From positions 62,001 to 126,000 of the forward strand of contig NZ_JBBVMF010000004.1 of assembly GCF_038150125.1 (NCBI RefSeq): a stretch of 64,000 nt of DNA, given 5' to 3'. The position numbers were made by a program, and so were the translations under genes. Within the stretch, counting starts at the first letter, position 1. The number at the start of each line of letters is the position of its first letter. The notes beneath the pieces are model-generated. The model was given only the letters and a program-made list of their open reading frames with translations. It had not been told where the DNA came from and did not search any database. This document shows, piece after piece, positions 1 through 7,449 of this stretch. The DNA comes from SW132 sp038150125 (GTDB taxonomy: Bacteria; Bacteroidota; Rhodothermia; Balneolales; Balneolaceae).

Positions 1-72
1 TCCAAAGCCCGTCATGGATCGTATCATAAATATGTACCAGGGTCTGTATATAAGTTGAATGATTTCAGTTAG
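1..72 (+). CDS. 3' end of an unidentified gene (partial)
   Basis: The first 24 codons of the plus strand are open from the window edge to a TAG at 70-72 and would end a protein in ...YVPGSVYKLNDFS. The gene body lies outside the window, so no family can be named. It may be a chance open frame; the only support is that it is uninterrupted and has an ordinary composition. It would converge with the minus-strand exonuclease gene that follows. Confidence 0.25.
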   Translation, partial: SKARHGSYHKYVPGSVYKLNDFS

Positions 73-136
73 AAGGTAGATATCAAAGCGAAGAAAATCT
101 ATAAACGTTTTGAACCGGCTGCTTTCGTAAACCTAA

Positions 137-847
137 TCAGCTACCGGACTGTATCTCTTTCAGTTTGCTGATAGCGCGTTCGTTTAAATTTTCGAATACA
201 TCCTCAGCGATATCACCCGTGGTGTATTTCATGCGCAGCCAAACTACATAGGTCGCCATCACATCTTCGTAGCAGTAGTGCTCAATTTGTGCAAGCTCAC
301 CGTCTCGATACATTTTTAAAACTTCATTTCCTTCACCGGTCTGTTTGAACGGCACGCCGATGAGATGCCCAAGATGTTTTAGCTTGGGATATGAACTTGC
401 CCCATAGTTGCTGAACTCGTCCATCAAATCAACATTGGCGCTACTAAAACGGTATCGAATGTCGTAGTGGCTGAGCCGCACCGGCATCTGCATGTTATGG
501 TGCATGGCGCGGTAAGTGATCAAGGGAAGATCAAACCCCCGGCCATTGTGGTGAATCAGCCCAAAATCTTTGTAGGTTCCAAGCGCATCAAACAGCTGAA
601 CAAGGCCCTCGTTTTCATCTGTTCCGTTCCAACTCACTTTCCTGACAGGTTTGCCGAAGTTTTCCACCCAAAGCCCTACCCAAGATACCATGCGATGGTA
701 CATCGGGGGTAAAAACCCGCTGTTATTGCGCGTTAATGCTTCGCTGGCCGCGATGAGGAGATCATCATCTGATGACTCGGTGTCGTCCAGCACGCGCCGT
801 AAAAATGAAAAATCGGGTATCGTCTCTACATCAAATACAAAAAACAT
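137..847 (-). CDS. PolB-like predicted 3'-5' exonuclease
   Basis: A 236-residue protein with the DEDD exonuclease layout: motif I FDVETIPD at residues 5-12, motif II around HNGRGFDLP (about residues 99-107), and a C-terminal motif III with YEDVMATYVVW near residue 195. This matches the stand-alone 'predicted 3'-5' exonuclease related to the exonuclease domain of PolB' family, which lacks a polymerase domain and is expected to trim DNA or RNA 3' ends in the cytoplasm using two metal ions. It starts only 2 nt after the stop of the asparaginase gene, so the two are probably co-transcribed, although no functional link between them is known. Length fits the family. Family call firm; substrate unknown. 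Confidence 0.85.
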   Translation of the reverse strand: MFFVFDVETIPDFSFLRRVLDDTESSDDDLLIAASEALTRNNSGFLPPMYHRMVSWVGLWVENFGKPVRKVSWNGTDENEGLVQLFDALGTYKDFGLIHHNGRGFDLPLITYRAMHHNMQMPVRLSHYDIRYRFSSANVDLMDEFSNYGASSYPKLKHLGHLIGVPFKQTGEGNEVLKMYRDGELAQIEHYCYEDVMATYVVWLRMKYTTGDIAEDVFENLNERAISKLKEIQSGS

Positions 848-849
848 GG

Positions 850-1845
850 CTATTGGCTCCGTTCTCCAGCTAAATTGAGTTCAAACTGAGATTTGAACAT
901 TTCTTCACTTAATCCGCACCCCAAAAGATACATTGTTTTTGTGACGGTTGCTTCCATTGTCATTTCACCGGCGCTTAACGCTCCGATATTCTTGGCTTCC
1001 CGTCCGCTTTTATACTGGTTGAGGTCAACCGAATCGTAGGCTGCCTGCGATGTGATGATCAGGTGGCAGTCGGCTTCCCTGCAAGATTCCATAAACGGCA
1101 GCAGGCTGTTCGTTCCTGCCATGGGAAAGTTTCCGCTGCCAAATGCTTCGAAAATGACGGCCTGCGTCTTGACTAGATCAATGCAGTTGAGCATTTCAGG
1201 ATTCAGGCCGGGATAGAGTTTAATAACATGCAGCTGATCGTTGAAAACAGGGTTGCATCGAAGATCGCTGGAGGGCCGGGAGTAGGTTTGTTTTAGGCTG
1301 ATGTCGATTCCAACCTCGGCAAGAACCGGGTAGTTGGGCGACGCGAATGCATCAAACTCACCGATACTCATTTTTGAGGCGCGATTGCCCCTGTAGAGTT
1401 TGTCATTGAAACAGATGGCCACATCAAAAATAGGAAGCGTGGCGAGCTCTACTGCGTTGATGACATTACGGTGGGCATCACTGCGGATATTGCTCATGGG
1501 AACCTGGCTGCCGGTAAAAATAACCGGTTTGCCAATGTTGATGAGAGAAAAAGAGAGGGCTGATGCAGTGTAGGCCATCGTGTCAGTGCCGTGCAGGATC
1601 ACAAATCCGTCATAGGTTTCATAGTCTTTGTGGATATGCCGCGCCAGCTTCTGCCAGTGATCGGGTGTTACATCGGAGCTGTCTTCAAAGAAGATCTGGT
1701 GCGTGGATATCTCCGCTATGCTGGAAAGTTCCGGCATCTCTTTATGCAGGAGATTGGTGAACCTGTCGATGTCGAGCTCCGGTTTTCCGTTGCCCGAATG
1801 CATGGCGATGGTTCCGCCGGTTTGAATAAGTTGAATTTTTTTCAT
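850..1845 (-). CDS. ansA: Type I (cytoplasmic-type) L-asparaginase
   Basis: A 331-residue asparaginase that hydrolyses L-asparagine to aspartate and ammonia. The N-terminal QTGGTIAM (residues 8-15) carries the first catalytic Thr, and LHGTDTMAYTASAL (about residues 84-97) carries the second Thr and the Asp. TGSQVP follows at about 111. No signal peptide is visible, as expected for the AnsA-type enzyme used in asparagine catabolism. It is the first gene of a probable two-gene unit with the PolB-like exonuclease. A second, unrelated asparaginase-like enzyme (glycosylasparaginase, Ntn-hydrolase fold) is encoded at 55.9-56.9 kb. Family assignment is strong; glutaminase side activity cannot be judged. 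Confidence 0.92.
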   Translation of the reverse strand: MKKIQLIQTGGTIAMHSGNGKPELDIDRFTNLLHKEMPELSSIAEISTHQIFFEDSSDVTPDHWQKLARHIHKDYETYDGFVILHGTDTMAYTASALSFSLINIGKPVIFTGSQVPMSNIRSDAHRNVINAVELATLPIFDVAICFNDKLYRGNRASKMSIGEFDAFASPNYPVLAEVGIDISLKQTYSRPSSDLRCNPVFNDQLHVIKLYPGLNPEMLNCIDLVKTQAVIFEAFGSGNFPMAGTNSLLPFMESCREADCHLIITSQAAYDSVDLNQYKSGREAKNIGALSAGEMTMEATVTKTMYLLGCGLSEEMFKSQFELNLAGERSQ

Positions 1846-1903
1846 CAGGATGCGTCTTAAATTTGGCTGAATATAACAGGACGGGCCGACAAATGTGGGG
1901 GCT

Positions 1904-1939
1904 AGATTTGAGACATTAGATGTGATATGTGAGATGTGA
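1904..1939 (+). repeat. Low-complexity GA/T-rich repeat
   Basis: A purine/T-rich stretch built on variants of GAGAT and GATGTGA. An 18-nt piece (AGATTTGAGACATTAGAT, 1904-1921) reappears on the minus strand at 59224-59241 with 16 of 18 bases identical. Both copies lie next to R2-like or other low-complexity intergenic sequence, so this looks like a dispersed simple-sequence element rather than part of a gene. Confidence 0.5.
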
Positions 1940-1965
1940 ACCTGGAATCGGACGCTTCAAGGAGC

Positions 1966-3339
1966 TCACTCCGTTCGCACGCTTGGAGGTCCTGGGTTTG
2001 ACACCTTACACCCTGTGCCCTGTATCTTGCGCCTTGAACCTTGCTGTCGTTTGCTGAAATAGTAGAGGAGAGTGCCTGCTGCGATAAAGACGATGGTCAA
2101 CCAAATAGATGTAAAACTGACCTGAAACATGAGCCAGAGACAGGCTAAAATTCCCAGTCCGGGAATGAGCAGTTTGCCGGGTAGTTTGAATTTGGCTTTG
2201 CTGCCAAGAGTGGGACGCAGAACGGGGACTGCAGCACATGTAATGATGAACAGAAAAACTCGTGACAGCACCGTCATGGCCGCCAGGAAAGTGAAAGTTC
2301 CCGCAGCGGCTGCGGCAAATGCGAAAACGCCGAAAAAGAGAATTGAGTTGGCCGGGGTCAGCAGCTTGGGATGTACTTTTCCAAACCAGGCCGGAAGAGA
2401 TCCCTCGATCGACAAGGCATACGTGAGACGCGGCGTAGAGAAAATGGTGCCAACAAGATTACCCGTGACGGATGTGACGACCCCGATCATAAGAATGATA
2501 GCCCCGATTCCTCCAAAAAGTGCAGCGGAAGCATCCAACAGGGGTGACACAGATGATGCCAGGTCGGGTACAGCAGCCTGTGATACCAGCTGAATCAACA
2601 TGTAGAGCAACACCACGCTCCCAAGGCCTAAAAGCAGGGCGACGGGCATATCGCGTTCGGGATTTTTTGCCTCTCCCGCCGGTACAACGGCGCCCTCAAA
2701 CCCTACAAATGCATAGATAAGCAGAAGTGTAGCGGCACCAAGATCTCCCACGGGCGGAACAGGGGCGCTGAAGGATGGAAATACATCGCCTCCCATATAA
2801 AGGAGTCCGCCAAAGACAAGCAGTATCAGTACCGAGAATTTAATGATCGTGAATAGAGCGAGTGACCGGATTGACTCCATCGATCCGAGTATATTGATGA
2901 GCGTGAGAAGTCCGATAATCAGGGCAAGGGTAATTAAACGACCGCCACCCTGCAAAACAGGTTCAAAAAAGTAGCCAATACTGTCAGTCAGAAGTACGGA
3001 ATTGGCTGAAAAAGAGATGAGCCGGGCAACATAAAACAGCCATCCCGCCTGAAAACCGATAAAAGGCCCGAATGCCTCGGTTCCATATCGAACCGGTCCG
3101 CCTGTGCCTCGGAAATAGCTTCCCAGTTCTGCAAAACAGAGAATCACGGGAAACATTAGCAGGGCGCATGCCAGGTAAATCCAGACGCTGTACTCGCCTG
3201 CAAGATCAGCAGCGCCTCCCGGCAGGCCAAAAATTCCAGCCCCTATAAACCCGTTAACAACAAGGAGCCAGAGTGCCCAGACGGTTAATTTTCGGGGCAG
3301 CTTTTCATCTGATTGTGATGTTGTTAGTGGGTGATTCAA
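1966..3339 (-). CDS. APC-superfamily amino acid permease
   Basis: A 457-residue integral membrane protein with about 12 hydrophobic helices. The first helix holds the helix-breaking GFIGAGIFGLPGG motif (residues 31-43) typical of amino acid-polyamine-organocation (APC) carriers, and YAFVGFEGAVVPAGEAKNPE (about residues 208-227) is the conserved helix-6 region. It is expected to be a proton- or exchange-driven amino acid transporter; the substrate cannot be read. The start is a TTG. The last ~20 residues (KIQGTGCKVSNPGPPSVRTE) come from a low-complexity intergenic type sequence, so the 3' end seems to have run into a repeat and the natural C-terminus was probably shorter. It lies upstream of the asparaginase on the same strand, so uptake of asparagine is possible but unproven. 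Confidence 0.88.
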   Translation of the reverse strand: MNHPLTTSQSDEKLPRKLTVWALWLLVVNGFIGAGIFGLPGGAADLAGEYSVWIYLACALLMFPVILCFAELGSYFRGTGGPVRYGTEAFGPFIGFQAGWLFYVARLISFSANSVLLTDSIGYFFEPVLQGGGRLITLALIIGLLTLINILGSMESIRSLALFTIIKFSVLILLVFGGLLYMGGDVFPSFSAPVPPVGDLGAATLLLIYAFVGFEGAVVPAGEAKNPERDMPVALLLGLGSVVLLYMLIQLVSQAAVPDLASSVSPLLDASAALFGGIGAIILMIGVVTSVTGNLVGTIFSTPRLTYALSIEGSLPAWFGKVHPKLLTPANSILFFGVFAFAAAAAGTFTFLAAMTVLSRVFLFIITCAAVPVLRPTLGSKAKFKLPGKLLIPGLGILACLWLMFQVSFTSIWLTIVFIAAGTLLYYFSKRQQGSRRKIQGTGCKVSNPGPPSVRTE

Positions 3340-3396
3340 AAAGTGAATATGACTTTATGCTAAAAATTAAGAACTGTAAGAACGCTGAAATCCGCA

Positions 3397-3415
3397 GGAT
3401 TTGCAAAGCCCTCTA
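3397..3415 (+). repeat. Copy of the dispersed TTTGCAAAGCCCTCT motif
   Basis: GGATTTGCAAAGCCCTCTA follows a small hairpin (AAATCC-GCA-GGATTT). Related sequences occur at 26289-26307, 41017-41035 and 41125-41143 on the plus strand and, more degenerate, on the minus strand at 10279-10297 and 44011-44026. Confidence 0.5.
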
Positions 3416-3450
3416 TTATTAAATTAAATGTTGATTTTTGGACGCAATCT

Positions 3451-3469
3451 ATTTAGAATTAATCTAAAT
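3451..3469 (+). promoter_or_regulatory. 19-bp palindrome upstream of the iron-binding protein gene
   Basis: ATTTAGAATTAATCTAAAT has perfect 7-bp arms (ATTTAGA/TCTAAAT) around a 5-bp spacer and ends 33 bp before the ATG at 3503. Its 19-bp length and TTAG...CTAA arms resemble operators of DtxR-family iron or manganese regulators. A 16/19 match lies at 13761-13779 in front of the operon that encodes an iron-type permease. The regulator itself is not in the window. Confidence 0.5.
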
Positions 3470-3502
3470 TAAAACGTAACCTTAATTAACTGTTATTACT
3501 CA

Positions 3503-4522
3503 ATGATACATTTAAAGAACCTGGCAATTTTGCTGCTTATGTCGGCAGTCGCCATCTCATGCACATCGCAAGAAGAGGTGAATCTATACTCTGCCCGTCA
3601 TTATGACACAGACCTCGAGCTTTACGATAATTTTACGGAGGAGACCGGTATTACCGTTAACCTGATTGAGGGCGGAAGTGATGAACTTATTGAACGTATC
3701 GACAGCGAAGGCTTGAACAGCCCGGCTGATCTGCTGATTACTGTTGATGCAGGACGACTCTGGCGTGCAAAGGAGGCAGGTGTTCTGCAGCCGTACGATT
3801 CGGAGCAGCTCAATGAAGCTGTACCACAAGAACTGCGCGATCGTGACGGTGAATGGGTGGGACTGTCCCGGCGTGTTCGCGGGATAGTGTATCACACCGA
3901 ACGCGTGTCACCTGATGAACTTGCCGGCTACTGGGACCTTGCCGATGATAATTGGGAAGGACGTGTTTGCATACGCTCATCAAACAATATTTATAACCAA
4001 TCGCTGGTAGCATCACTCATCGAAACCCACGGAGTTGCGGATACAGAAGAGTGGGCAACCAATTTTGTTGAGAATTTTGCACGAGATCCACAGGGCGGAG
4101 ATACAGATCAGATCAGAGCGGTTGCAGCCGGAGTTTGTGATGTGGCTGTTGTGAACCACTATTACCTGGCGCGGCTGATGGAATCTGAGGATCAGGAAGA
4201 CCAGGAGGTTGCAAACCAAGTGGCGATGCATTTTCCGTCTGAAGAGAATGGCGGAAGTCACGTTAATATAAGCGGAGCAGGCATTGCAGCAAATGCTCCA
4301 AACGAGGCAAATGCAACGCGGTTTCTGGAGTACTTGGTCACCGAAGAAGCACAGCGGCTCTACGCCGTCGCGAATAATGAATTCCCGATTATTGGCGGAA
4401 TGGAGCTGCCCCCGGTCCTTGAGCAGTTTGGTACATTTGAAAGTGATGCGGTGAATGTGACTGCATACGGTGAAAATAATCCCGAGGCAATCCGCCTGAT
4501 GGACCGTGCCGGCTGGCGATAA
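3503..4522 (+). CDS. Ferric iron ABC transporter substrate-binding lipoprotein
   Basis: A 339-residue exported solute-binding protein of the FutA/FbpA type. It opens with a lipoprotein signal peptide (lipobox VAISC, Cys at about residue 20) and then VNLYSARHYDTDLELYDNF, the usual start of ferric-binding proteins. The tandem tyrosines in VNHYYLARLM (about residues 214-223) are the conserved iron-ligand pair of this family. It should capture Fe(III) outside the inner membrane and hand it to an ABC permease. No permease or ATPase is adjacent; a matching two-domain permease is encoded 6 kb downstream on the other strand (10594-12303) and no ATPase is in the window. The 19-bp palindrome upstream suggests metal-responsive control. 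It is monocistronic, with a terminator at 4546-4583. Confidence 0.9.
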   Translation: MIHLKNLAILLLMSAVAISCTSQEEVNLYSARHYDTDLELYDNFTEETGITVNLIEGGSDELIERIDSEGLNSPADLLITVDAGRLWRAKEAGVLQPYDSEQLNEAVPQELRDRDGEWVGLSRRVRGIVYHTERVSPDELAGYWDLADDNWEGRVCIRSSNNIYNQSLVASLIETHGVADTEEWATNFVENFARDPQGGDTDQIRAVAAGVCDVAVVNHYYLARLMESEDQEDQEVANQVAMHFPSEENGGSHVNISGAGIAANAPNEANATRFLEYLVTEEAQRLYAVANNEFPIIGGMELPPVLEQFGTFESDAVNVTAYGENNPEAIRLMDRAGWR

Positions 4523-4545
4523 GAACTACCGATTTGTTTTTCCTC

Positions 4546-4583
4546 AAAAACCCGTCATGTTGAGAAATGTGATGGGTTTTTTT
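4546..4583 (+). terminator. Rho-independent terminator after the iron-binding protein
   Basis: AAAACCCGTCA (4547-4557) pairs with TGATGGGTTTT (4570-4580) with one G-T wobble, loop of 12 nt, followed by a run of seven or more T. It lies 24 nt after the stop codon at 4522. Confidence 0.8.
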
Positions 4584-4732
4584 ATTTCTTATGCTCCTGA
4601 TTTTATGACTTTTATGCATCCAAAAGAGCCACTCGGAAATTGAGATCCAATTTTATTACATTCCGATTGATATCAAAAGAAATGCAGAGAGATATCGTCT
4701 GATGAAACCATAACAAAACAGAGGAACAGAGT

Positions 4733-5629
4733 ATGACAAAGCGAGTGTTGATCATGAGCGGGGGCGGATCAAAAGGGGCCTTCCAGGCCGGGGTTATTGA
4801 ACAGCTTAACCGAAAAGAGTGGGAGCCGGATGCCGTAGCGGGTATCAGCGTTGGTGCGTTAAACGGCGTGATGGTGGCCACCGGCCAATCGGATAAACTG
4901 ATTCAGATATGGCAGAATTTACGGGAAGAACAGGTGCTGAAAAAACGCAGGATCGACCGGAAAGCGAAAAATTATCTTCTCCATAAGATCGGTGTAGAAA
5001 AAGCGACACTCGGATTTTTTGACAACTCACCACTCAAGAAAAAACTGAAGGAATCGGTGGGCCGACAGTTTACCAAGCACTACTACTGCGGCACGGTCAA
5101 CATCGAAACGGGCGCTTATCAAGAGCATATTGCCCGGCCCATGATGGTGCCCTGGAACTATCTTGACGCCGTTATTGCAAGCACAGCAATTCCGGTCGTG
5201 TTTGATCCGGTCAATCTGGATGGCGAACTGCACGTGGATGGCGGCGTTCGGCATATGAATCCGATTGGTAAGATTTTACTGGAGCACAATCCTGATGAGA
5301 TCATATTTATTACCACCCGTAAGTTTGATGAGCCGAACAAACCTAAAAAAGTTGACGATATCGTTGATGTTGCCACTCAGACCCTCAATATACTTCTCGA
5401 AGAAATTTTCATGAAAGATCTCCAGGAGTTTATTCGGATTAATGAGCTCGTCCGGCAGGCAGAAGAACAAGGAGCGGTGTTGAAAAAATCAAATGGAGAA
5501 CCGTTTAAAGTGTATAAGTCAACGCTGTATCAGCCGCATGAGCCTCTTGGCGATAGCCTGAATTTCTCCAATGAACAGGCGAACCGGAATATAAATATTG
5601 GTTTGGAAGCTGAGCCGATTGAGCTTTGA
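4733..5629 (+). CDS. Patatin-like phospholipase
   Basis: A 298-residue patatin-fold acyl hydrolase. The oxyanion loop GGGSKGAFQAG (residues 10-20), the nucleophile elbow GISVGAL (Ser at about residue 41), and DGGVRHMNP (about residues 167-175, with the catalytic Asp) form the expected Ser-Asp dyad. No signal peptide, so it is probably cytoplasmic or membrane-associated and may act on phospholipids or other acyl esters. A purine-rich GAGGAACAGAG precedes the ATG. It is a single gene converging with the DinB-like gene. Confidence 0.88.
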   Translation: MTKRVLIMSGGGSKGAFQAGVIEQLNRKEWEPDAVAGISVGALNGVMVATGQSDKLIQIWQNLREEQVLKKRRIDRKAKNYLLHKIGVEKATLGFFDNSPLKKKLKESVGRQFTKHYYCGTVNIETGAYQEHIARPMMVPWNYLDAVIASTAIPVVFDPVNLDGELHVDGGVRHMNPIGKILLEHNPDEIIFITTRKFDEPNKPKKVDDIVDVATQTLNILLEEIFMKDLQEFIRINELVRQAEEQGAVLKKSNGEPFKVYKSTLYQPHEPLGDSLNFSNEQANRNINIGLEAEPIEL

Positions 5630-5670
5630 ATTAAAAACCCTCCATGGGTTGGATAGAGAAAAATTACTTG

Positions 5671-6141
5671 TCAATTATTTAGCAATCGATAAACCACATA
5701 CAGCTGTCCAATGTGATAGGCGGTGTGTTCGATGATGAGTTCGGCCTGACGGAGCAGGTTGTGGTCCGGATTTGCTTTGAACGGCCTTATCAGGTCTGAG
5801 TCAGGGTCGAGGATCAGGTCGCAGAACTCTTTTCGTTCTGAGAGGTAGGCCTCGGTGAGTTCATTCCATGCCTCGCGGGATTCTGGTGCGGGGTTGTCTG
5901 GCCAGTAGTCATCCGGCCAGTTTCCGGCGCTGTAGTCGTCCCGTGTGCAATATTCGAGGATATCAAGCTGGGCGATTCGGATGTGCGCAAAGAGCTGGTA
6001 AAACGAGTAGGGCAGGCCATCTGGCACGATCCCAATTTTCTCGTAAGGTATTTTATCAAGCACGGTGTCGATGGGAGAGAATGCTTGCCCGCCGGTGAGA
6101 TGTTTTTCGAGCTGCTGTTTGATGGATGTTTGATAAGACAT
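5671..6141 (-). CDS. DinB-fold family protein
   Basis: A 156-residue four-helix-bundle protein of the DinB/YfiT-like metalloenzyme superfamily. Features are the N-terminal helix, the LFAHIRIAQLDILEY segment (about residues 70-84), and the C-terminal ELIIEHTAYHIGQLYVVYR (about residues 132-150), whose histidines plus the first His are the usual metal ligands. Members act as small-thiol-dependent transferases or have no known role; being DinB-fold does not make it a DNA-damage gene. No operon partner. Confidence 0.75.
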   Translation of the reverse strand: MSYQTSIKQQLEKHLTGGQAFSPIDTVLDKIPYEKIGIVPDGLPYSFYQLFAHIRIAQLDILEYCTRDDYSAGNWPDDYWPDNPAPESREAWNELTEAYLSERKEFCDLILDPDSDLIRPFKANPDHNLLRQAELIIEHTAYHIGQLYVVYRLLNN

Positions 6142-6222
6142 TTTTCTGGGATGGATTAGCTGTTAATCTGTGACTAAATCTACACAGGAAAACGTATGTA
6201 CCGGATTCTAAGTTCGGGGTAA

Positions 6223-6396
6223 AAAACCCCGGAGGACTTATTCGCTCGATTTGACAATGATTTGGATAAGCTTTTCGACTATTTCAAAAAAAGAGCAGAA
6301 ACATTCCAACGGGATAGTCAAAAAATTTCAGCCAAAGAAAAAGGCAGATTCAACTTAGTAGATCCGTGCTACATCAACGGTTTCAAATCGGATTGA
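6223..6396 (+). pseudogene. Relic of an unidentified gene
   Basis: The 526-bp gap 6142-6667 contains an open stretch without a start codon, reading ...PEDLFARFDNDLDKLFDYF... and ...GRFNLVDPCYINGFKSD before a stop. The composition (Asp/Lys/Phe-rich, regular charge pattern) looks like real protein. A further open piece in another frame (…FIDSKFGDQYKFQVLLTLIS…, about 6405-6505) could be its continuation after a frameshift. I do not recognise the family. A CGGGGT-A5-ACCCCG hairpin sits at 6215-6231. The rest of the gap shows nothing else. Confidence 0.35.
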
Positions 6397-6667
6397 ACCA
6401 CTGTTTATTGATTCAAAATTTGGTGACCAATATAAATTCCAGGTTTTATTGACATTAATTTCCAATAAGATCCAGACGAGTATGATGATGTAAACGCCCA
6501 AACTGGAGAGGGGAGGAATTGAAGAGGAATCTTAGAATGAAAGTAATTATATGCCTTATAAGGTACCCAAAATGATTGCCTTGAGAATCACTTTTAATTC
6601 ATCTAAACCCATCAAATGAACGTATTTACCGTGAGATCTATTTTTAGTTAGAAAAGAGCGGATTGAT

Positions 6668-7402
6668 ATGAAAAACGCATGGGCTGCTTTATTTCTGATC
6701 ATTTATTTGACGCCTTTTTTGGCATTTCCACAAGAGGCCGGCTGGTCCCCGCCTGACTTCTCCGAACGGCAATCTGACCGAAATGAAATGGTCAGAAATC
6801 AACTGGAAGGCCGTAATATTACCGATGAAAACGTGCTGGACGCAATGCGCAGTGCGCCCCGTCATCTGCTGGTCCCGGAGGAAAACCGGGCACAGGCTTA
6901 CGCCGATACTCCCTTACCCATCGGCCACGGGCAAACCATTTCTCAGCCTTACATTGTGGCCTACATGACGCAGATTCTTGACATCGAAGCCGGTGATAAG
7001 GTTCTGGAAATAGGAACCGGAAGCGGCTACCAGGCGGCTGTACTTGCTCACATCACACCGAACGTTTACTCCATAGAAATTATCGAGGAATTGGGGGAGA
7101 GGGCGAGAAATGATTTGCAGGACTTGGGTTATGACTCCGTAACCGTTAAAATTGCCGATGGCTATTTCGGATGGGAAGAACATGCACCTTTCGATGCCAT
7201 CATCGTCACAGCCGCATCCGGTCACGTGCCGCCTCCGTTAGTAGATCAGCTTAAACCCGGAGGCAAAATGGTGATTCCCATTGGGGGCATCTACCAAACC
7301 CAGAATCTAATGGAGGTCACCAAATCGGAAGAGGGAGACTTGAGTACCAAAAGCCTGATGGCCGTCCGGTTCGTCCCTATGATGGGTGAGGCGCAGAATT
7401 GA
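6668..7402 (+). CDS. pcm: Exported protein-L-isoaspartate O-methyltransferase
   Basis: A 244-residue PCMT that methylates abnormal L-isoaspartyl residues with S-adenosylmethionine, starting repair of aged proteins. The SAM-binding motif VLEIGTGSGYQAAVL (about residues 114-128) and the substrate region MRSAPRHLLVPEE (about residues 60-72) and PIGHGQTISQPYIVAYM (about residues 87-103) are intact. Unlike the cytosolic E. coli enzyme it has an N-terminal hydrophobic signal (residues 1-22, ...LTPFLAFPQ) and so is probably periplasmic, which raises the question of where its SAM comes from. About 47 nt separate it from the next gene on the same strand, a membrane protein with a spermidine-synthase-like (SAM-type) fold, so they may form one transcript. 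Confidence 0.9.
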   Translation: MKNAWAALFLIIYLTPFLAFPQEAGWSPPDFSERQSDRNEMVRNQLEGRNITDENVLDAMRSAPRHLLVPEENRAQAYADTPLPIGHGQTISQPYIVAYMTQILDIEAGDKVLEIGTGSGYQAAVLAHITPNVYSIEIIEELGERARNDLQDLGYDSVTVKIADGYFGWEEHAPFDAIIVTAASGHVPPPLVDQLKPGGKMVIPIGGIYQTQNLMEVTKSEEGDLSTKSLMAVRFVPMMGEAQN

Positions 7403-7449
7403 AGTAACTTGCATGATAAATACGATTGTTTCCAATCAAGACGATCACC

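Noticed and set aside
2129..2593. 154-residue plus-strand ORF opposite the amino acid permease
   Set aside because: It is entirely antisense to a well-supported membrane protein, with shadow-type composition (Ala/Pro/Arg-rich, no domain).
7426..7449. TTG at 7426 as start of the spermidine-synthase-like protein
   Set aside because: The ATG at 7450 begins a typical signal-anchor sequence directly and no ribosome site favours the TTG.
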